Shown piece by piece: positions 8,954 to 17,122 of a DNA stretch of 53,246 nucleotides; position 1 is the first letter of the stretch; each line of letters begins with the position of its first letter. Below the pieces are notes generated by a model, which saw only the letters and a program-made list of their open reading frames with translations, did not search any database and was not told where the DNA came from. Position numbers and translations under genes: made by a program. The stretch is from Pseudomonas graminis (GTDB lineage: Bacteria; Pseudomonadota; Gammaproteobacteria; Pseudomonadales; Pseudomonadaceae), in the NCBI RefSeq assembly GCF_900111735.1, contig NZ_FOHW01000036.1:1-53246 (forward strand), given 5' to 3'.

Positions 8954-9130
8954 TCAATCTTGTTTTTCGGGCTGCACCCAGTACTTCTCGCATTCCTGAC
9001 AGGCCGCCTGAACCATTTCTTCAGTGATCAGGATTTCCTGTCCGTTTCTGTCGAGAATCGCGCCGCCCAGTTGCAGCTCGGATTGAGGGCGGAACACGGG
9101 TTCTTGATTGCTGCTGCTTTGCAAGCTCAT
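8954..9130 (-). CDS. PA1571-type small conserved protein
   Basis: A 58-residue soluble protein resembling the Pseudomonas PA1571 family: a polar N-terminus, then the conserved core LGGAILDRNGQEILITEEMV and a final Cys-containing helix (QAACQECEKYW). Function is unknown. The ATG at 9130 is preceded by GAGGAGA at good spacing; the longer frame up to 9199 lacks such a site and adds unconserved-looking residues. It is convergent with pdxB and shares the terminator between them. Family assignment is from remembered motif similarity. Confidence 0.8.
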   Translation of the reverse strand: MSLQSSSNQEPVFRPQSELQLGGAILDRNGQEILITEEMVQAACQECEKYWVQPEKQD

Positions 9131-9301
9131 GGCTGTCTCCTCATCAGGTGTGAGCGCGTCGATAGTAATCACGCCGGCATGACCGCGCCGTGACAGCATT
9201 CCTTGACTGACTCCCGCCCGCAGAGTTCATCGAAAGCTGACAAGCGTGCGCGGGGAGGGAGGTGTAGGCTCTGCGACTGATTTGTCTCGCGAGTGTTCCC
9301 C

Positions 9302-11080
9302 ATGGCTTCAGTGTTCTCCGGCCGTCAGCGGCATGCCATTCGTCTTGCCTTGCGCATGATCGCGCCGTACCGCAAGCAAGCCATCGGCGCGTTGCTCGCG
9401 CTGGTGGTCACTGCAGGCATCACGTTGTCGATGGGCCAAGGTATCCGGCTGATGGTCGATCAGGGGTTCATGACCCGTTCCCCAACCCTGCTCAACGAAA
9501 CCATCGGCCTGTTCATGGGGCTGGTGGTCGCCCTCGCCATCGGCACCTTCGCGCGTTTTTATCTGGTCTCGTGGATCGGCGAACGAGTGGTCGCCGATCT
9601 GCGCAAGCAGGTGTTTGATCATTTGGTCAGCCTGCATCCGGGCTTCTATGAGAACAATCGCAGCTCGGAAATCCAGTCGCGCCTGACTGCTGACACCACG
9701 CTGCTGCAGTCGGTGATCGGCTCGTCGCTGTCGATGTTCCTGCGCAACGCGCTAATGGTCATCGGCGGGATCATCCTGCTGTTCTTCACCAACCCCAAGC
9801 TCACCAGCATCGTCGTCGTGGCATTGCCGCTGGTGATCGCGCCGATCCTGATTTTCGGGCGGCGTGTGCGCAGCCTGTCGCGGGAGAGCCAGGACCGGGT
9901 GGCGGATGTTGGCAGCTACGTGTCCGAGGCGCTGGGGCAGATCAAAACCGTTCAGGCCTACAACCACCAGGAGCAGGATCGGCAGCGTTTCGCGCAGACC
10001 GCCGAAGGCGCCTTCGAGACGGCGCGCAAGCGAATTCTGCAGCGCTCGTGGCTGATTACTCTGGTGATCGTGCTGGTGCTGGGGGCGGTGGGTGTGATGC
10101 TGTGGGTGGGCGGGATGGACGTGATTGCCGGCCGCATTTCCGGCGGCGAGCTGGCGGCGTTCGTGTTCTACAGCCTGATCGTCGGCAGCGCGTTCGGCAC
10201 CCTCAGCGAAGTGATCGGCGAAATGCAGCGGGCGGCGGGGGCGGCAGAGCGCATCACCGAATTGCTGCAGGCGCGCAGCGAAATCACTGCGCCCGTCAGC
10301 GATCTGCTGACGTTACCCAAACGCATCAGCGGTCGCCTGGCCCTGGAAAACCTCAGTTTCGCCTACCCCTCACGCCCGGAGCGCAATGCCGTGGACGGCT
10401 TGAGCCTGACCGTCGAAGCCGGGGAAACCCTGGCGTTGGTCGGACCTTCGGGCGCGGGCAAGTCGACACTGTTCGACCTGCTGCTGCGCTTCTATGACCC
10501 ACAACAGGGGCGCGTGCTGATTGAAGGCATCGATGCCGAACGCCTCGATCCGCTGGACCTGCGCCGTTGCTTCGCCTGGGTGTCGCAGACCCCTGCGCTG
10601 TTTTTCGGCTCGGTGGAGGACAACATTCGCTACGGCAACCCGGCGGCCAGTGTCGAGCAGGTGCAGGCGGCCGCACGGATTGCCCATGCCCATGAATTCA
10701 TTCAGTTGCTGCCACAGGGTTATCAGACCCATCTGGGTGACGGAGGGATGGGCTTGTCGGGCGGTCAGCGTCAGCGGTTGGCGATCGCCCGGGCGGTGCT
10801 GGCCGATGCGCCGATTCTCTTGCTCGACGAAGCCACCAGCGCACTGGATGCCCAGAGTGAGTACCTGATTCAGCAGGCGTTGCCGACGTTGATGAAGGGC
10901 CGCACGACCCTGGTGATCGCCCACCGGCTGGCGACGGTGCAGAACGCGGACCGGATTGCGGTGATGGATCAGGGGAAATTGGTGGCGGTGGGAACCCATC
11001 GCGAGCTGATTGCCAGTAACCCGCTATACGCGCGGCTGGCGGCCTTGCAGTTCAACGCCGGGGTGGAGCAGGCCGGGTGA
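9302..11080 (+). CDS. ABC exporter, fused permease and ATPase (MsbA/BmrA-like)
   Basis: A half-transporter of about 592 residues. The N-terminal ~310 residues form six membrane helices of the type IV exporter fold. The C-terminal nucleotide-binding domain has Walker A GPSGAGKST near residue 380, signature LSGGQRQR near 485, Walker B ILLLDEATSALD near 503, and the H-loop His in LVIAHRLATVQ. It should work as a homodimer exporting a hydrophobic compound or lipid from the inner membrane. The substrate cannot be inferred. The ATG at 9302 was chosen; GTG 9293 adds three residues and neither start has a strong ribosome binding site. It is a single gene, not obviously operonic. Confidence 0.9.
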   Translation: MASVFSGRQRHAIRLALRMIAPYRKQAIGALLALVVTAGITLSMGQGIRLMVDQGFMTRSPTLLNETIGLFMGLVVALAIGTFARFYLVSWIGERVVADLRKQVFDHLVSLHPGFYENNRSSEIQSRLTADTTLLQSVIGSSLSMFLRNALMVIGGIILLFFTNPKLTSIVVVALPLVIAPILIFGRRVRSLSRESQDRVADVGSYVSEALGQIKTVQAYNHQEQDRQRFAQTAEGAFETARKRILQRSWLITLVIVLVLGAVGVMLWVGGMDVIAGRISGGELAAFVFYSLIVGSAFGTLSEVIGEMQRAAGAAERITELLQARSEITAPVSDLLTLPKRISGRLALENLSFAYPSRPERNAVDGLSLTVEAGETLALVGPSGAGKSTLFDLLLRFYDPQQGRVLIEGIDAERLDPLDLRRCFAWVSQTPALFFGSVEDNIRYGNPAASVEQVQAAARIAHAHEFIQLLPQGYQTHLGDGGMGLSGGQRQRLAIARAVLADAPILLLDEATSALDAQSEYLIQQALPTLMKGRTTLVIAHRLATVQNADRIAVMDQGKLVAVGTHRELIASNPLYARLAALQFNAGVEQAG

Positions 11081-11101
11081 ATGCCGACCTGTATCTGCGC
11101 A

Positions 11102-11389
11102 TCAGTCTTTGCGGTATTCGCAGAGATAGGCGGTTTCTTCGGTGGCTTCGACATCGAATTTGACGTTCGCCGGGATCTTGAAATCCGTGCCGGCCTTGAA
11201 GGTTTCCCAGTCATTGGCGCCCGGTAGCAGTACTTTCAGCTCGCCCGAGATCACGTGCATGATTTCGCGGTCGCCGGTGCCGAAGTTGTATTTTCCTGGA
11301 GCCATGACGCCGATGGTCGCGTCGCCTGCTGCTTGCTTGAAGGCGATGGATTTGACGGTACCGTCGAAATACTCGTTGACCTTGAACAT
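11102..11389 (-). CDS. ppnP: pyrimidine/purine nucleoside phosphorylase PpnP
   Basis: A 95-residue single-domain cupin of the YaiE/UPF0345 family, now PpnP. It cleaves nucleosides with phosphate to give the free base and (deoxy)ribose 1-phosphate. The segments VMAPGKYNFGTGDREIMHVI and a C-terminal EETAYLCEYRKD are family hallmarks. The ATG at 11389 follows AAGGAGAT at good spacing; the longer frame to 11476 is not needed. The gene ends 21 bases from the stop of the convergent ABC exporter. Confidence 0.92.
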   Translation of the reverse strand: MFKVNEYFDGTVKSIAFKQAAGDATIGVMAPGKYNFGTGDREIMHVISGELKVLLPGANDWETFKAGTDFKIPANVKFDVEATEETAYLCEYRKD

Positions 11390-11479
11390 GGCTGATCTCC
11401 TTGGGAAGGGCTGGAAAAGGCCGGACAGTATGCCGAACGTACAAAAGGCCGTCATCCGCTTTGGTAAGGGCGTCACACT

Positions 11480-12022
11480 TCAGCCTGGAATCACCAGCGG
11501 TAACAAACGTGCGGTATTGCGCGCGTCTGACAGCGCTCGGTGTTGCTGACCATTGAAATGCATCCCTGCCAGTTGCAGCGCAGTGTTCAAGCCGCAGGGT
11601 TTTTGCAGGTGACGGGCTTTGGCGAAGCGTTGTTTCAGGTTGATATGGGGCAGGCTGGCAAGTTCGCTGGCGAGCTGATGATGACGCCAGTCCTGTTGCA
11701 GTTGCTGACGATCGTAATCCCCCCAACTGGTCCAGGCGACCAGGCGCTCGCGGTATTGGGCGATCCAGCGTTCGAACTGAGGCCATACGGCGGGCAGCGT
11801 CAAGGCACTGTCGATGAAGCTCTGCCGAATGTGGGTCAGCTCTCGGCAAAAGGGTGTGAGCAACGGCCGGCGCACGGGCCGCACATAGCGTTCGAAATGG
11901 TCGATCTCGCGCCCGTCCTGATTGACCAGCGACGCACCGATTTCGATGATTTCCATTTCCGCTACCGGCCATCCGCCCTCTTCAGTGGTGGCCTCCAGGT
12001 CTATCACCAGCCAGTAGGACAT
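11480..12022 (-). CDS. DEDDh-type 3'-5' exonuclease
   Basis: A 180-residue exonuclease of the RNase T/Eri-1-like group. Exo I carries the acidic pair in WLVIDLEATTEEGG (residues ~4-15), Exo II the Asp in WTSWGDYDRQQL, and Exo III the His and Asp in HRALSDARNTARLL near the C-terminus. The DEDDh metal-binding set is therefore complete. Eri-1-like bacterial homologues are thought to trim RNA or DNA 3' ends; the physiological substrate here is unknown. AGGAG lies 7 bases before the ATG at 12022, which excludes the longer frame reaching 12211. The spacer 12023-12466 carries G-rich sequence but no gene. Confidence 0.88.
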   Translation of the reverse strand: MSYWLVIDLEATTEEGGWPVAEMEIIEIGASLVNQDGREIDHFERYVRPVRRPLLTPFCRELTHIRQSFIDSALTLPAVWPQFERWIAQYRERLVAWTSWGDYDRQQLQQDWRHHQLASELASLPHINLKQRFAKARHLQKPCGLNTALQLAGMHFNGQQHRALSDARNTARLLPLVIPG

Positions 12023-12466
12023 TTCGAACTCCTGTTTCATAACCAGCGACAGCGCCCTGGAGCGTAGCCACTTCACGGCCGTCACGTCCAACTGCCGGGG
12101 CAGATGATCCATGATTGGGACTCGCGGCAGGCAGGAAGGTTTGCCGGGGTTGCGTCTTTTGTAGTGTCTGACTGGCATATGGCCGGGACAGCCCTTGCCT
12201 GGCCAATGCACCTCGGCATAAATTGCAGGCGCATTTGGTCCTCACATAAAGCGCAGCGCGGTCGATAACGCACAGGACAAGGACGGCTTGAGCCCTCTAC
12301 GGTGGGTCCGGGGCTTGGATGGGGGCTAAAAGGGAAAGGGGCAGCAAGGCGCAAGGACGGCGAGAGTGGGAACGACAGGGGCGATTTAGCCTCCGTTTTA
12401 CCGTTGTCTAATTGATTGCGAACGCATAGCTTACGTACTCCGTTTCGCCTGAGGTGCCTTGTCTTT

Positions 12467-13297
12467 ATGTCCACGCCGATGCGGATGGCTTTTAAAACCC
12501 TGCTGTTCACGACCACGACCCTGTGGGCCTGGCAGGTCGGTGCGACGCAGATCGTGCGCATTGGTGCGGCGCATTTCCCGCCGTATACGATTCGTCCCGA
12601 GCGCGGTGAAGACACCGGGCTCTTGCCGCAGATGATCAGCGCACTGAACGCGATGCAGAATGATTACCGCTTTGAAGCGGTGCCCACTTCCATCCCGCGC
12701 CGGTTTCGCGATTTCCAGCAGGCACGCTTCGACATGGCCATTTTCGAAAACCCCGCCTGGGGCTGGAAGGGCATTCCCCATGTAGCTGTCGATATGGGTC
12801 TCGAAGACGCTGAAGTGTTTGTCGCCCATCGCTTGCAGGGCAGGACCCAGACGTATTTCGATGAACTGCATGGCAAACGCCTCGCCCTGTTTAGCGGCTA
12901 TCACTACGCGTTCGCGGGTTTCGACGCCGACCCTAAATTCCTTGCCGACAGCTACAACGCCACGCTGACCTATTCCCACGACAGCAACCTGCAGATGGTG
13001 CTGCGGGACCGTGCCGACATCGCCCTTGTGACGCGCTCCTACCTGAGTACTTTCATGTCCAACAACCCCAAGGATGCAGACCAGTTTCTGGTCTCGGACC
13101 GGGTGGATCAGGTTTATCGCCACTATGCGCTGCTGCGTCCGGATGCGCCTATCAGCGGCGAACGTTTCAGCGAACTGCTGCGCCAGCTTCGGGAGAACGG
13201 GGAAATGTTCAAAATCTTTCAGCCGTTTCGCATCGCGGTGACGCCACAATCCACCCGCCACGCGGTAGCGTTGGGGGAAGGGGCCGAGAAGGACTGA
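12467..13297 (+). CDS. periplasmic solute-binding protein (SBP family 3-like)
   Basis: A 276-residue exported protein. The N-terminus has a positively charged start, a hydrophobic core (residues ~8-24) and an Ala-x-Ala-like cleavage region before TQIVRIGAAHFPPYT. The mature part has the two-lobed extracellular solute-binding family 3 pattern (RIGAAHFPPYTI, GLLPQMISALNAM, GKRLALFSGYHYAF). GAGGTG lies about 10 bases before the chosen ATG; the frame is open back to 12416. No transporter genes are adjacent, so it may be an orphan binding protein, possibly for amino acids or small organic acids. A 14-bp palindrome (13310-13323) follows the stop. Confidence 0.8.
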   Translation: MSTPMRMAFKTLLFTTTTLWAWQVGATQIVRIGAAHFPPYTIRPERGEDTGLLPQMISALNAMQNDYRFEAVPTSIPRRFRDFQQARFDMAIFENPAWGWKGIPHVAVDMGLEDAEVFVAHRLQGRTQTYFDELHGKRLALFSGYHYAFAGFDADPKFLADSYNATLTYSHDSNLQMVLRDRADIALVTRSYLSTFMSNNPKDADQFLVSDRVDQVYRHYALLRPDAPISGERFSELLRQLRENGEMFKIFQPFRIAVTPQSTRHAVALGEGAEKD

Positions 13298-13349
13298 CGA
13301 GGGGAGGTATTACCGGCCGGTAAGGGCGGCAGGGGAGTGGAAGAGCTCG

Positions 13350-13377
13350 ATGCGGGAGCGCTGGCAACGCGCTCCCA
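13350..13377. repeat. single REP-like palindrome
   Basis: The arms GGGAGCGC and GCGCTCCC enclose a short TGGCAAC loop, resembling a degenerate REP of the GGAGCGC type. It lies between the convergent binding-protein and DUF2897 genes. There is no T-tract, so a terminator role is uncertain. Confidence 0.5.
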
Positions 13378-13412
13378 CAATGGGCTTCAAACGTAGGGTT
13401 TGACGGGGTAAA

Positions 13413-13580
13413 TCAGCGGTCTCGCGCTTCCTTTGCGTCCATCTCGGCATTGCGTTCGTGGACGCGTTTGAGTTGTTCATCGGTCAGGGGCAGTTTCTTC
13501 GCTGAATCCTTGAGCATCAGCAGACCGCCAACGATCGAGCCGATTGCAACGACCAGAATTAACCAGGCATACCAGGGCAT
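13413..13580 (-). CDS. DUF2897-type small membrane protein, 55 aa
   Basis: A 55-residue protein read directly from the minus strand. It starts MPWYAWLILVVAIGSIVGG, a single N-terminal membrane helix of about 18 residues, followed by a charged helical tail containing KKLPLTDEQLKRVHERNAEM and ending EARDR. This matches the DUF2897 family found next to pyrF in Pseudomonas. AAGGAG sits 7 bases before the ATG. The function is unknown; it is probably an inner-membrane protein with a cytoplasmic tail. It is divergent from pyrF. Confidence 0.85.
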   Translation of the reverse strand: MPWYAWLILVVAIGSIVGGLLMLKDSAKKLPLTDEQLKRVHERNAEMDAKEARDR

Positions 13581-13754
13581 AACGCTCTCCTTCTTGTGAT
13601 AGAGGTTGGAGCAGCGACGCTGTCCAGTGGTTCAATTGTAGAAGATGCCCGACGCCTGGCGCCGGTCGGCAGGCATTTACCGATTGCCGGGTCCCGCCTT
13701 GCGGGATGTTCGGCTACAATGCGCGCCGATTTCGACTTGCCAGAGAACCCGCTC

Positions 13755-14453
13755 ATGTCCGTCTGCCAGACCCCTATCATCGTCGCCCTGGATTTCCCGA
13801 CCCGCGAAGCCGCGTTGAATCTGGCTGATCAGCTGGATCCCAAGCTGTGCCGGGTCAAAGTGGGCAAGGAGTTGTTCACCAGCTGCGCATCGGACATCGT
13901 CGAAACCCTCAACAGCAAGGGCTTCGAAGTGTTCCTGGACCTCAAATTCCATGACATTCCCAACACCACGGCGATGGCGGTCAAGGCGGCCGCTGAAATG
14001 GGCGTGTGGATGGTCAACGTGCACTGCTCAGGCGGCTTGCGCATGATGGCGGCCTGCCGTGACGTGCTGGATCAGCGCACCGGCCCCAAGCCGCTGTTGA
14101 TCGGCGTCACCGTGCTGACCAGCATGGAGCGCGAGGATCTGGCCGGAATCGGTCTGGACATCGAACCCCAGGAGCAAGTACTTCGCTTGGCGGCGCTGGC
14201 TGAAAAAGCCGGAATGGACGGTCTGGTGTGTTCCGCGCTGGAAGCCCGGGCACTTAAAGCCGCGCACCCGTCCCTCCAGTTGGTGACGCCGGGCATTCGT
14301 CCCGCCGGCAGCGCTCAGGACGATCAGCGTCGTATCCTCACGCCGCGACAAGCGCTGGATGCAGGCTCCGACTATCTGGTCATTGGCCGCCCGATCAGCC
14401 AGGCGGCCGATCCGGCGAAAGCGTTGGCTGCGGTGGTTGCAGAGCTGGCGTAA
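13755..14453 (+). CDS. pyrF: orotidine 5'-phosphate decarboxylase
   Basis: A 232-residue enzyme catalysing the last step of UMP synthesis. The catalytic Asp-x-Lys-x-x-Asp array is in FLDLKFHDIPNT (residues ~57-68), and phosphate-binding motifs occur at VTPGIRPAG and DYLVIGRPIS near the C-terminus. The N-terminal PIIVALDFPTREAAL block is typical of the family. The ATG at 13755 gives the usual length; the open frame back to 13596 is not conserved. It is a single transcription unit, as is usual in Pseudomonas. A REP pair follows the stop. Confidence 0.97.
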   Translation: MSVCQTPIIVALDFPTREAALNLADQLDPKLCRVKVGKELFTSCASDIVETLNSKGFEVFLDLKFHDIPNTTAMAVKAAAEMGVWMVNVHCSGGLRMMAACRDVLDQRTGPKPLLIGVTVLTSMEREDLAGIGLDIEPQEQVLRLAALAEKAGMDGLVCSALEARALKAAHPSLQLVTPGIRPAGSAQDDQRRILTPRQALDAGSDYLVIGRPISQAADPAKALAAVVAELA

Positions 14454-14484
14454 AGCACGCCAGCTGCTGCTGGACTCGATCCTG

Positions 14485-14556
14485 CAGGAGCGCGCTTGCC
14501 CGCGATCACGGTATGTGAGCGACACAAGGTACCGCGTCACACGCCGTGATCGCCCG
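14485..14556. repeat. degenerate REPIN between pyrF and glpQ
   Basis: A REP copy (CAGGAGCGCGCTTGCCCGCG, about 14485-14504) begins the element. GCGATCACGG near 14503 and CCGTGATCGC near 14543 form an inverted pair around a ~30-base spacer. It lies between the convergent 3' ends of pyrF and the glycerophosphodiesterase gene, the usual place for such repeats. Confidence 0.6.
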
Positions 14557-14580
14557 TATCACGCACCACCGGTTTCTCAC

Positions 14581-15720
14581 TCAGAAACCGCTGCGTTTCA
14601 GGATCGACTCCATGCTTTCCTTGGAGGGCCGACCGTAGAACTTCAGTAATTCCGAAGCCCGGTTGGTGAAGAACCCGTCCACACCTTGTTCGCTGATCGC
14701 TTTGAAATCCACCGCCTCATCCACGGTGTACGGGTGAACGATCATTCCGCGATCGTGGGCCATCTTGTTCATCCACGGCTGCACCAGGTCACTGTAGCTC
14801 TGGTCCCCGCCGTTCTTCAGCGCTGCCGACGGCCCGGTACCTACGGCGCCGTGGGCTTTGGCCCAGTCCATCCAGGCGGCGAACTCCTCCTTCGATTTCA
14901 CCTGCTGGCTGGCGTAAAAGCTGGCTTTGTCCTTGGCCCCCGAGTCCTTGAACGTTTTGCCCGAAGCCGTTTCGATAGAGCCGTCACCCAGCCACAGCAG
15001 CAGCACTTTCGGCGTGTCGGGCATGCTCTTCTGCAGCAATTCCAGGCTTGGTTTCTCAAAGGTCTGCAGCACGACGCGCCCCGGCATGTGGGCGACGTTG
15101 ACGTAGCCTTTCTCGGCGGCAGGACGCTGGCTCAGCCAACCGCGCTGATCGAGCTTCTTCTTCAAATCTTCTTCGATGCCCGGAAACTGCGCCGGCACCT
15201 TGGTCTCGATGTACAGACCGGGCTTGTTCTTGCCGCCTTCGGCGATGTCGATCACTTCGTCCAGCGTCAGAATCTTCAACCCGGCGTAGGTGGCGCGGGC
15301 GCGATCGGGGTAGGCCTTGTTGAACCAGGAGCCGGCGTCCAGACGCTTGATTTCTTCCAGCGTGAACGTGTTCAGCGGGTCCTTGGCCCGTTGCGGGTAG
15401 ACCTCGGCGATGTTGGTGGTGCGCTCCAGCGTGTTGTCATGCAGGGCGATGAGCACGCCATCCTTGGTGCGCTGGATGTCCATCTCCAGGTAGTCCGCGC
15501 CCAGCTCGCGGGCCAGCGTGTAGGAAGGCACGGTTTCCTCGGGCGCATTGAACGAAGCGCCGCGATGGGCAATCACCGCCGGCCACGGCACGCCGATCTT
15601 CGCCGCCAGCGCCCGACCCGGCTCCTTGCCGGTGTCCGCGGCCGCCAGGGCCACGGCGGATGACAACAACACACCGGCAATCGCGGCGCCGCTCAACGTT
15701 CTGGATAATCCTTTCAACAT
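14581..15720 (-). CDS. glpQ: periplasmic glycerophosphodiester phosphodiesterase
   Basis: A 379-residue exported enzyme hydrolysing glycerophosphodiesters to glycerol 3-phosphate and an alcohol. A signal peptide spans residues 1 to ~27 (hydrophobic core SGAAIAGVLLSSAVALAA). The GDPD motifs follow: AHRGAS, APEETV, DYLEMDIQRTKDG and ALHDNTLERTTN carry the metal- and substrate-binding His, Glu and Asp residues. The start at 15720 gives a proper signal peptide; the frame extends eight residues to 15744. Size and insertions fit the longer bacterial GlpQ type. No glp genes are adjacent. Confidence 0.93.
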   Translation of the reverse strand: MLKGLSRTLSGAAIAGVLLSSAVALAAADTGKEPGRALAAKIGVPWPAVIAHRGASFNAPEETVPSYTLARELGADYLEMDIQRTKDGVLIALHDNTLERTTNIAEVYPQRAKDPLNTFTLEEIKRLDAGSWFNKAYPDRARATYAGLKILTLDEVIDIAEGGKNKPGLYIETKVPAQFPGIEEDLKKKLDQRGWLSQRPAAEKGYVNVAHMPGRVVLQTFEKPSLELLQKSMPDTPKVLLLWLGDGSIETASGKTFKDSGAKDKASFYASQQVKSKEEFAAWMDWAKAHGAVGTGPSAALKNGGDQSYSDLVQPWMNKMAHDRGMIVHPYTVDEAVDFKAISEQGVDGFFTNRASELLKFYGRPSKESMESILKRSGF

Positions 15721-15959
15721 GGTTCTGACGTTCCTTTTGTACATGTCCGTTCAGGGCGCAGCCGTTGCCGCACCGCGTGGCATCGTTTTTATCGTGACGA
15801 AATCAGGTGTCCCAGGGCTCAGACCTTAAACAGCAACCGGCATGGCGGGCAACCGGGATTGTCGTTGCGAGGGGCATTACTGTCGGTTACAGGCGTTAGC
15901 GCGCTGCCAGTTTCCGGGATTTTTATGACATTGAGGTGCCGACGGACGCTAACCGGGGA

Positions 15960-16412
15960 CTACGTCTCGGCAACTTTTTTGCGCGGTCGCCCGCCTTTCG
16001 ATCCGTTAGCCTTCGAAGCGGTGGCTTTTGCCGCACTGACGCGCCGCCCGTTCCGCGCCGCGATCAGACTACCGGCAACGCCCATGAGCGACTCGCTGGC
16101 CGAAATCATGCCCGAGATCGACATATGCAAATCGCGATGATCGAGGCAGATGGCCTTGCCGCCGAATCCCAACTCCATTTGCCCGAGCTCGCTGACTGAG
16201 AGCTCGCGCAGCTCGGGGTAATTGGCGACAGGGAGGAGGAGGGCTGTCTGGTCGGAAAAACCGATGGCCAAGGCATTTAGCTCACTGAGAAAACGTAATG
16301 TCGTCGGCTGAATGTTGGGCGCATTTCGTTTGCGCCCCTGGTCGATGGCCTGGTTAAGAACCCGCTGGGTAACGGGTTGATCATCAAACTCCTGCGCTTT
16401 AATGGTCTTCAT
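15960..16412 (-). CDS. DUF2442-type protein with basic C-terminal tail
   Basis: A 150-residue protein. Residues ~45-105 look like a DUF2442 domain (ALAIGFSDQTALLLPVANYP, then LRELSVSELGQMELG and LDHRDLHMSISGMI). The last ~30 residues are Lys/Ala/Arg-rich (KATASKANGSKGGRPRKKVAE), which suggests nucleic-acid binding through an AT-hook-like GRPRKK. DUF2442 proteins are often encoded with DUF4160 partners, and a toxin-antitoxin-like role has been suggested for such pairs, but none is proven here. Its ATG overlaps the stop of the upstream reading frame by 4 bases. Base composition is less GC-rich than the flanks, which suggests transfer. Confidence 0.7.
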   Translation of the reverse strand: MKTIKAQEFDDQPVTQRVLNQAIDQGRKRNAPNIQPTTLRFLSELNALAIGFSDQTALLLPVANYPELRELSVSELGQMELGFGGKAICLDHRDLHMSISGMISASESLMGVAGSLIAARNGRRVSAAKATASKANGSKGGRPRKKVAET

Positions 16413-16836
16413 AACTCAATCTCCAGTGGCTCGACGTGTCCGGCGAGGTACAGCTGCGTTTTGTAGGTGTAAGCGTCATAGGTGCCTTTTACGATCTTTG
16501 ATATCTGAGGCTGATCAAGGTGATTAGAAACGACTTCATCAGATCGTGAGCTCCATCCCATATTCTCCAGGCAGAGCGTGCTGCGGCTACGCCACCAGCA
16601 GTCCCTTGCCTTGCGCAGGTTATCCCGGCGCTTGATGACGCGACGTAACTCTTCCAGCACACGGACGCATGGCTCGTTTTTTCGGGAGTAACGTCCCAAA
16701 GCTTCACGCCGTTATGCCAGAAACTGAATAAAAACCGCGCGTTCCACCTGCCAGTGCCAACGTGAACATGAGGCGGACAGTGCTCATCTCTAGTAAAAAC
16801 CGCAATCACGAAGCCTTTATGACTGCACACCCTCAT
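16409..16836 (-). pseudogene. DUF4160-like gene split by a frameshift
   Basis: Two frames together read as one protein. The upstream frame (from the ATG at 16836) starts MRVCSHKGFVIAVFTRDEHC and continues PPHVHVGTGRWNARFLFSFW, a DUF4160-like His-containing core. It then loses sense after VTPEK. A -1 shift within six A residues (T-run 16677-16682 on the plus strand) leads into NEPCVRVLEELRRVIKRRDN and continues to 16409, where it overlaps the DUF2442-type start by 4 bases. The joined product would be about 142 residues. It may be a real frameshift mutation, a sequencing error in a homopolymer, or slippage-dependent expression. Confidence 0.6.
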
Positions 16837-17122
16837 CTTTAACCCATCCGTTAGGTTTTTAGTTTACGCACCGATGATCTGTTTTGCGAAGATCCTGATG
16901 GTGCACATTCGTCCAATACGATTACTGGTCCAGCTGGAGCCAACGGAGTTGAACGTGGATCAGCGCAATGAGCCAGAACTCAACAGCAACAAAAGTTGAC
17001 CGGGGGGCCGCAGAGCGGCGTGCACCGTTCCGGCTCAGGATTTTTTTATGGTTGGCAACCCTGCCCAACCGCTCTAACTCGCGCTACTGTCAGCACCAGA
17101 CATTTCGTGCAGCGGAGCGATG

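Noticed and set aside
16677..16682. Canonical programmed -1 frameshift heptamer A AAA AAC
   Set aside because: The heptamer AAAAAAC is present but the zero-frame codons read GAA AAA ACG, so it is not in the canonical X XXY YYZ phase; simple mutation or sequencing error is more likely.
16837..17119. Possible small RNA or riboswitch before the hydroxyacid dehydrogenase gene
   Set aside because: I could not find a convincing promoter-hairpin-terminator arrangement or a known riboswitch core.
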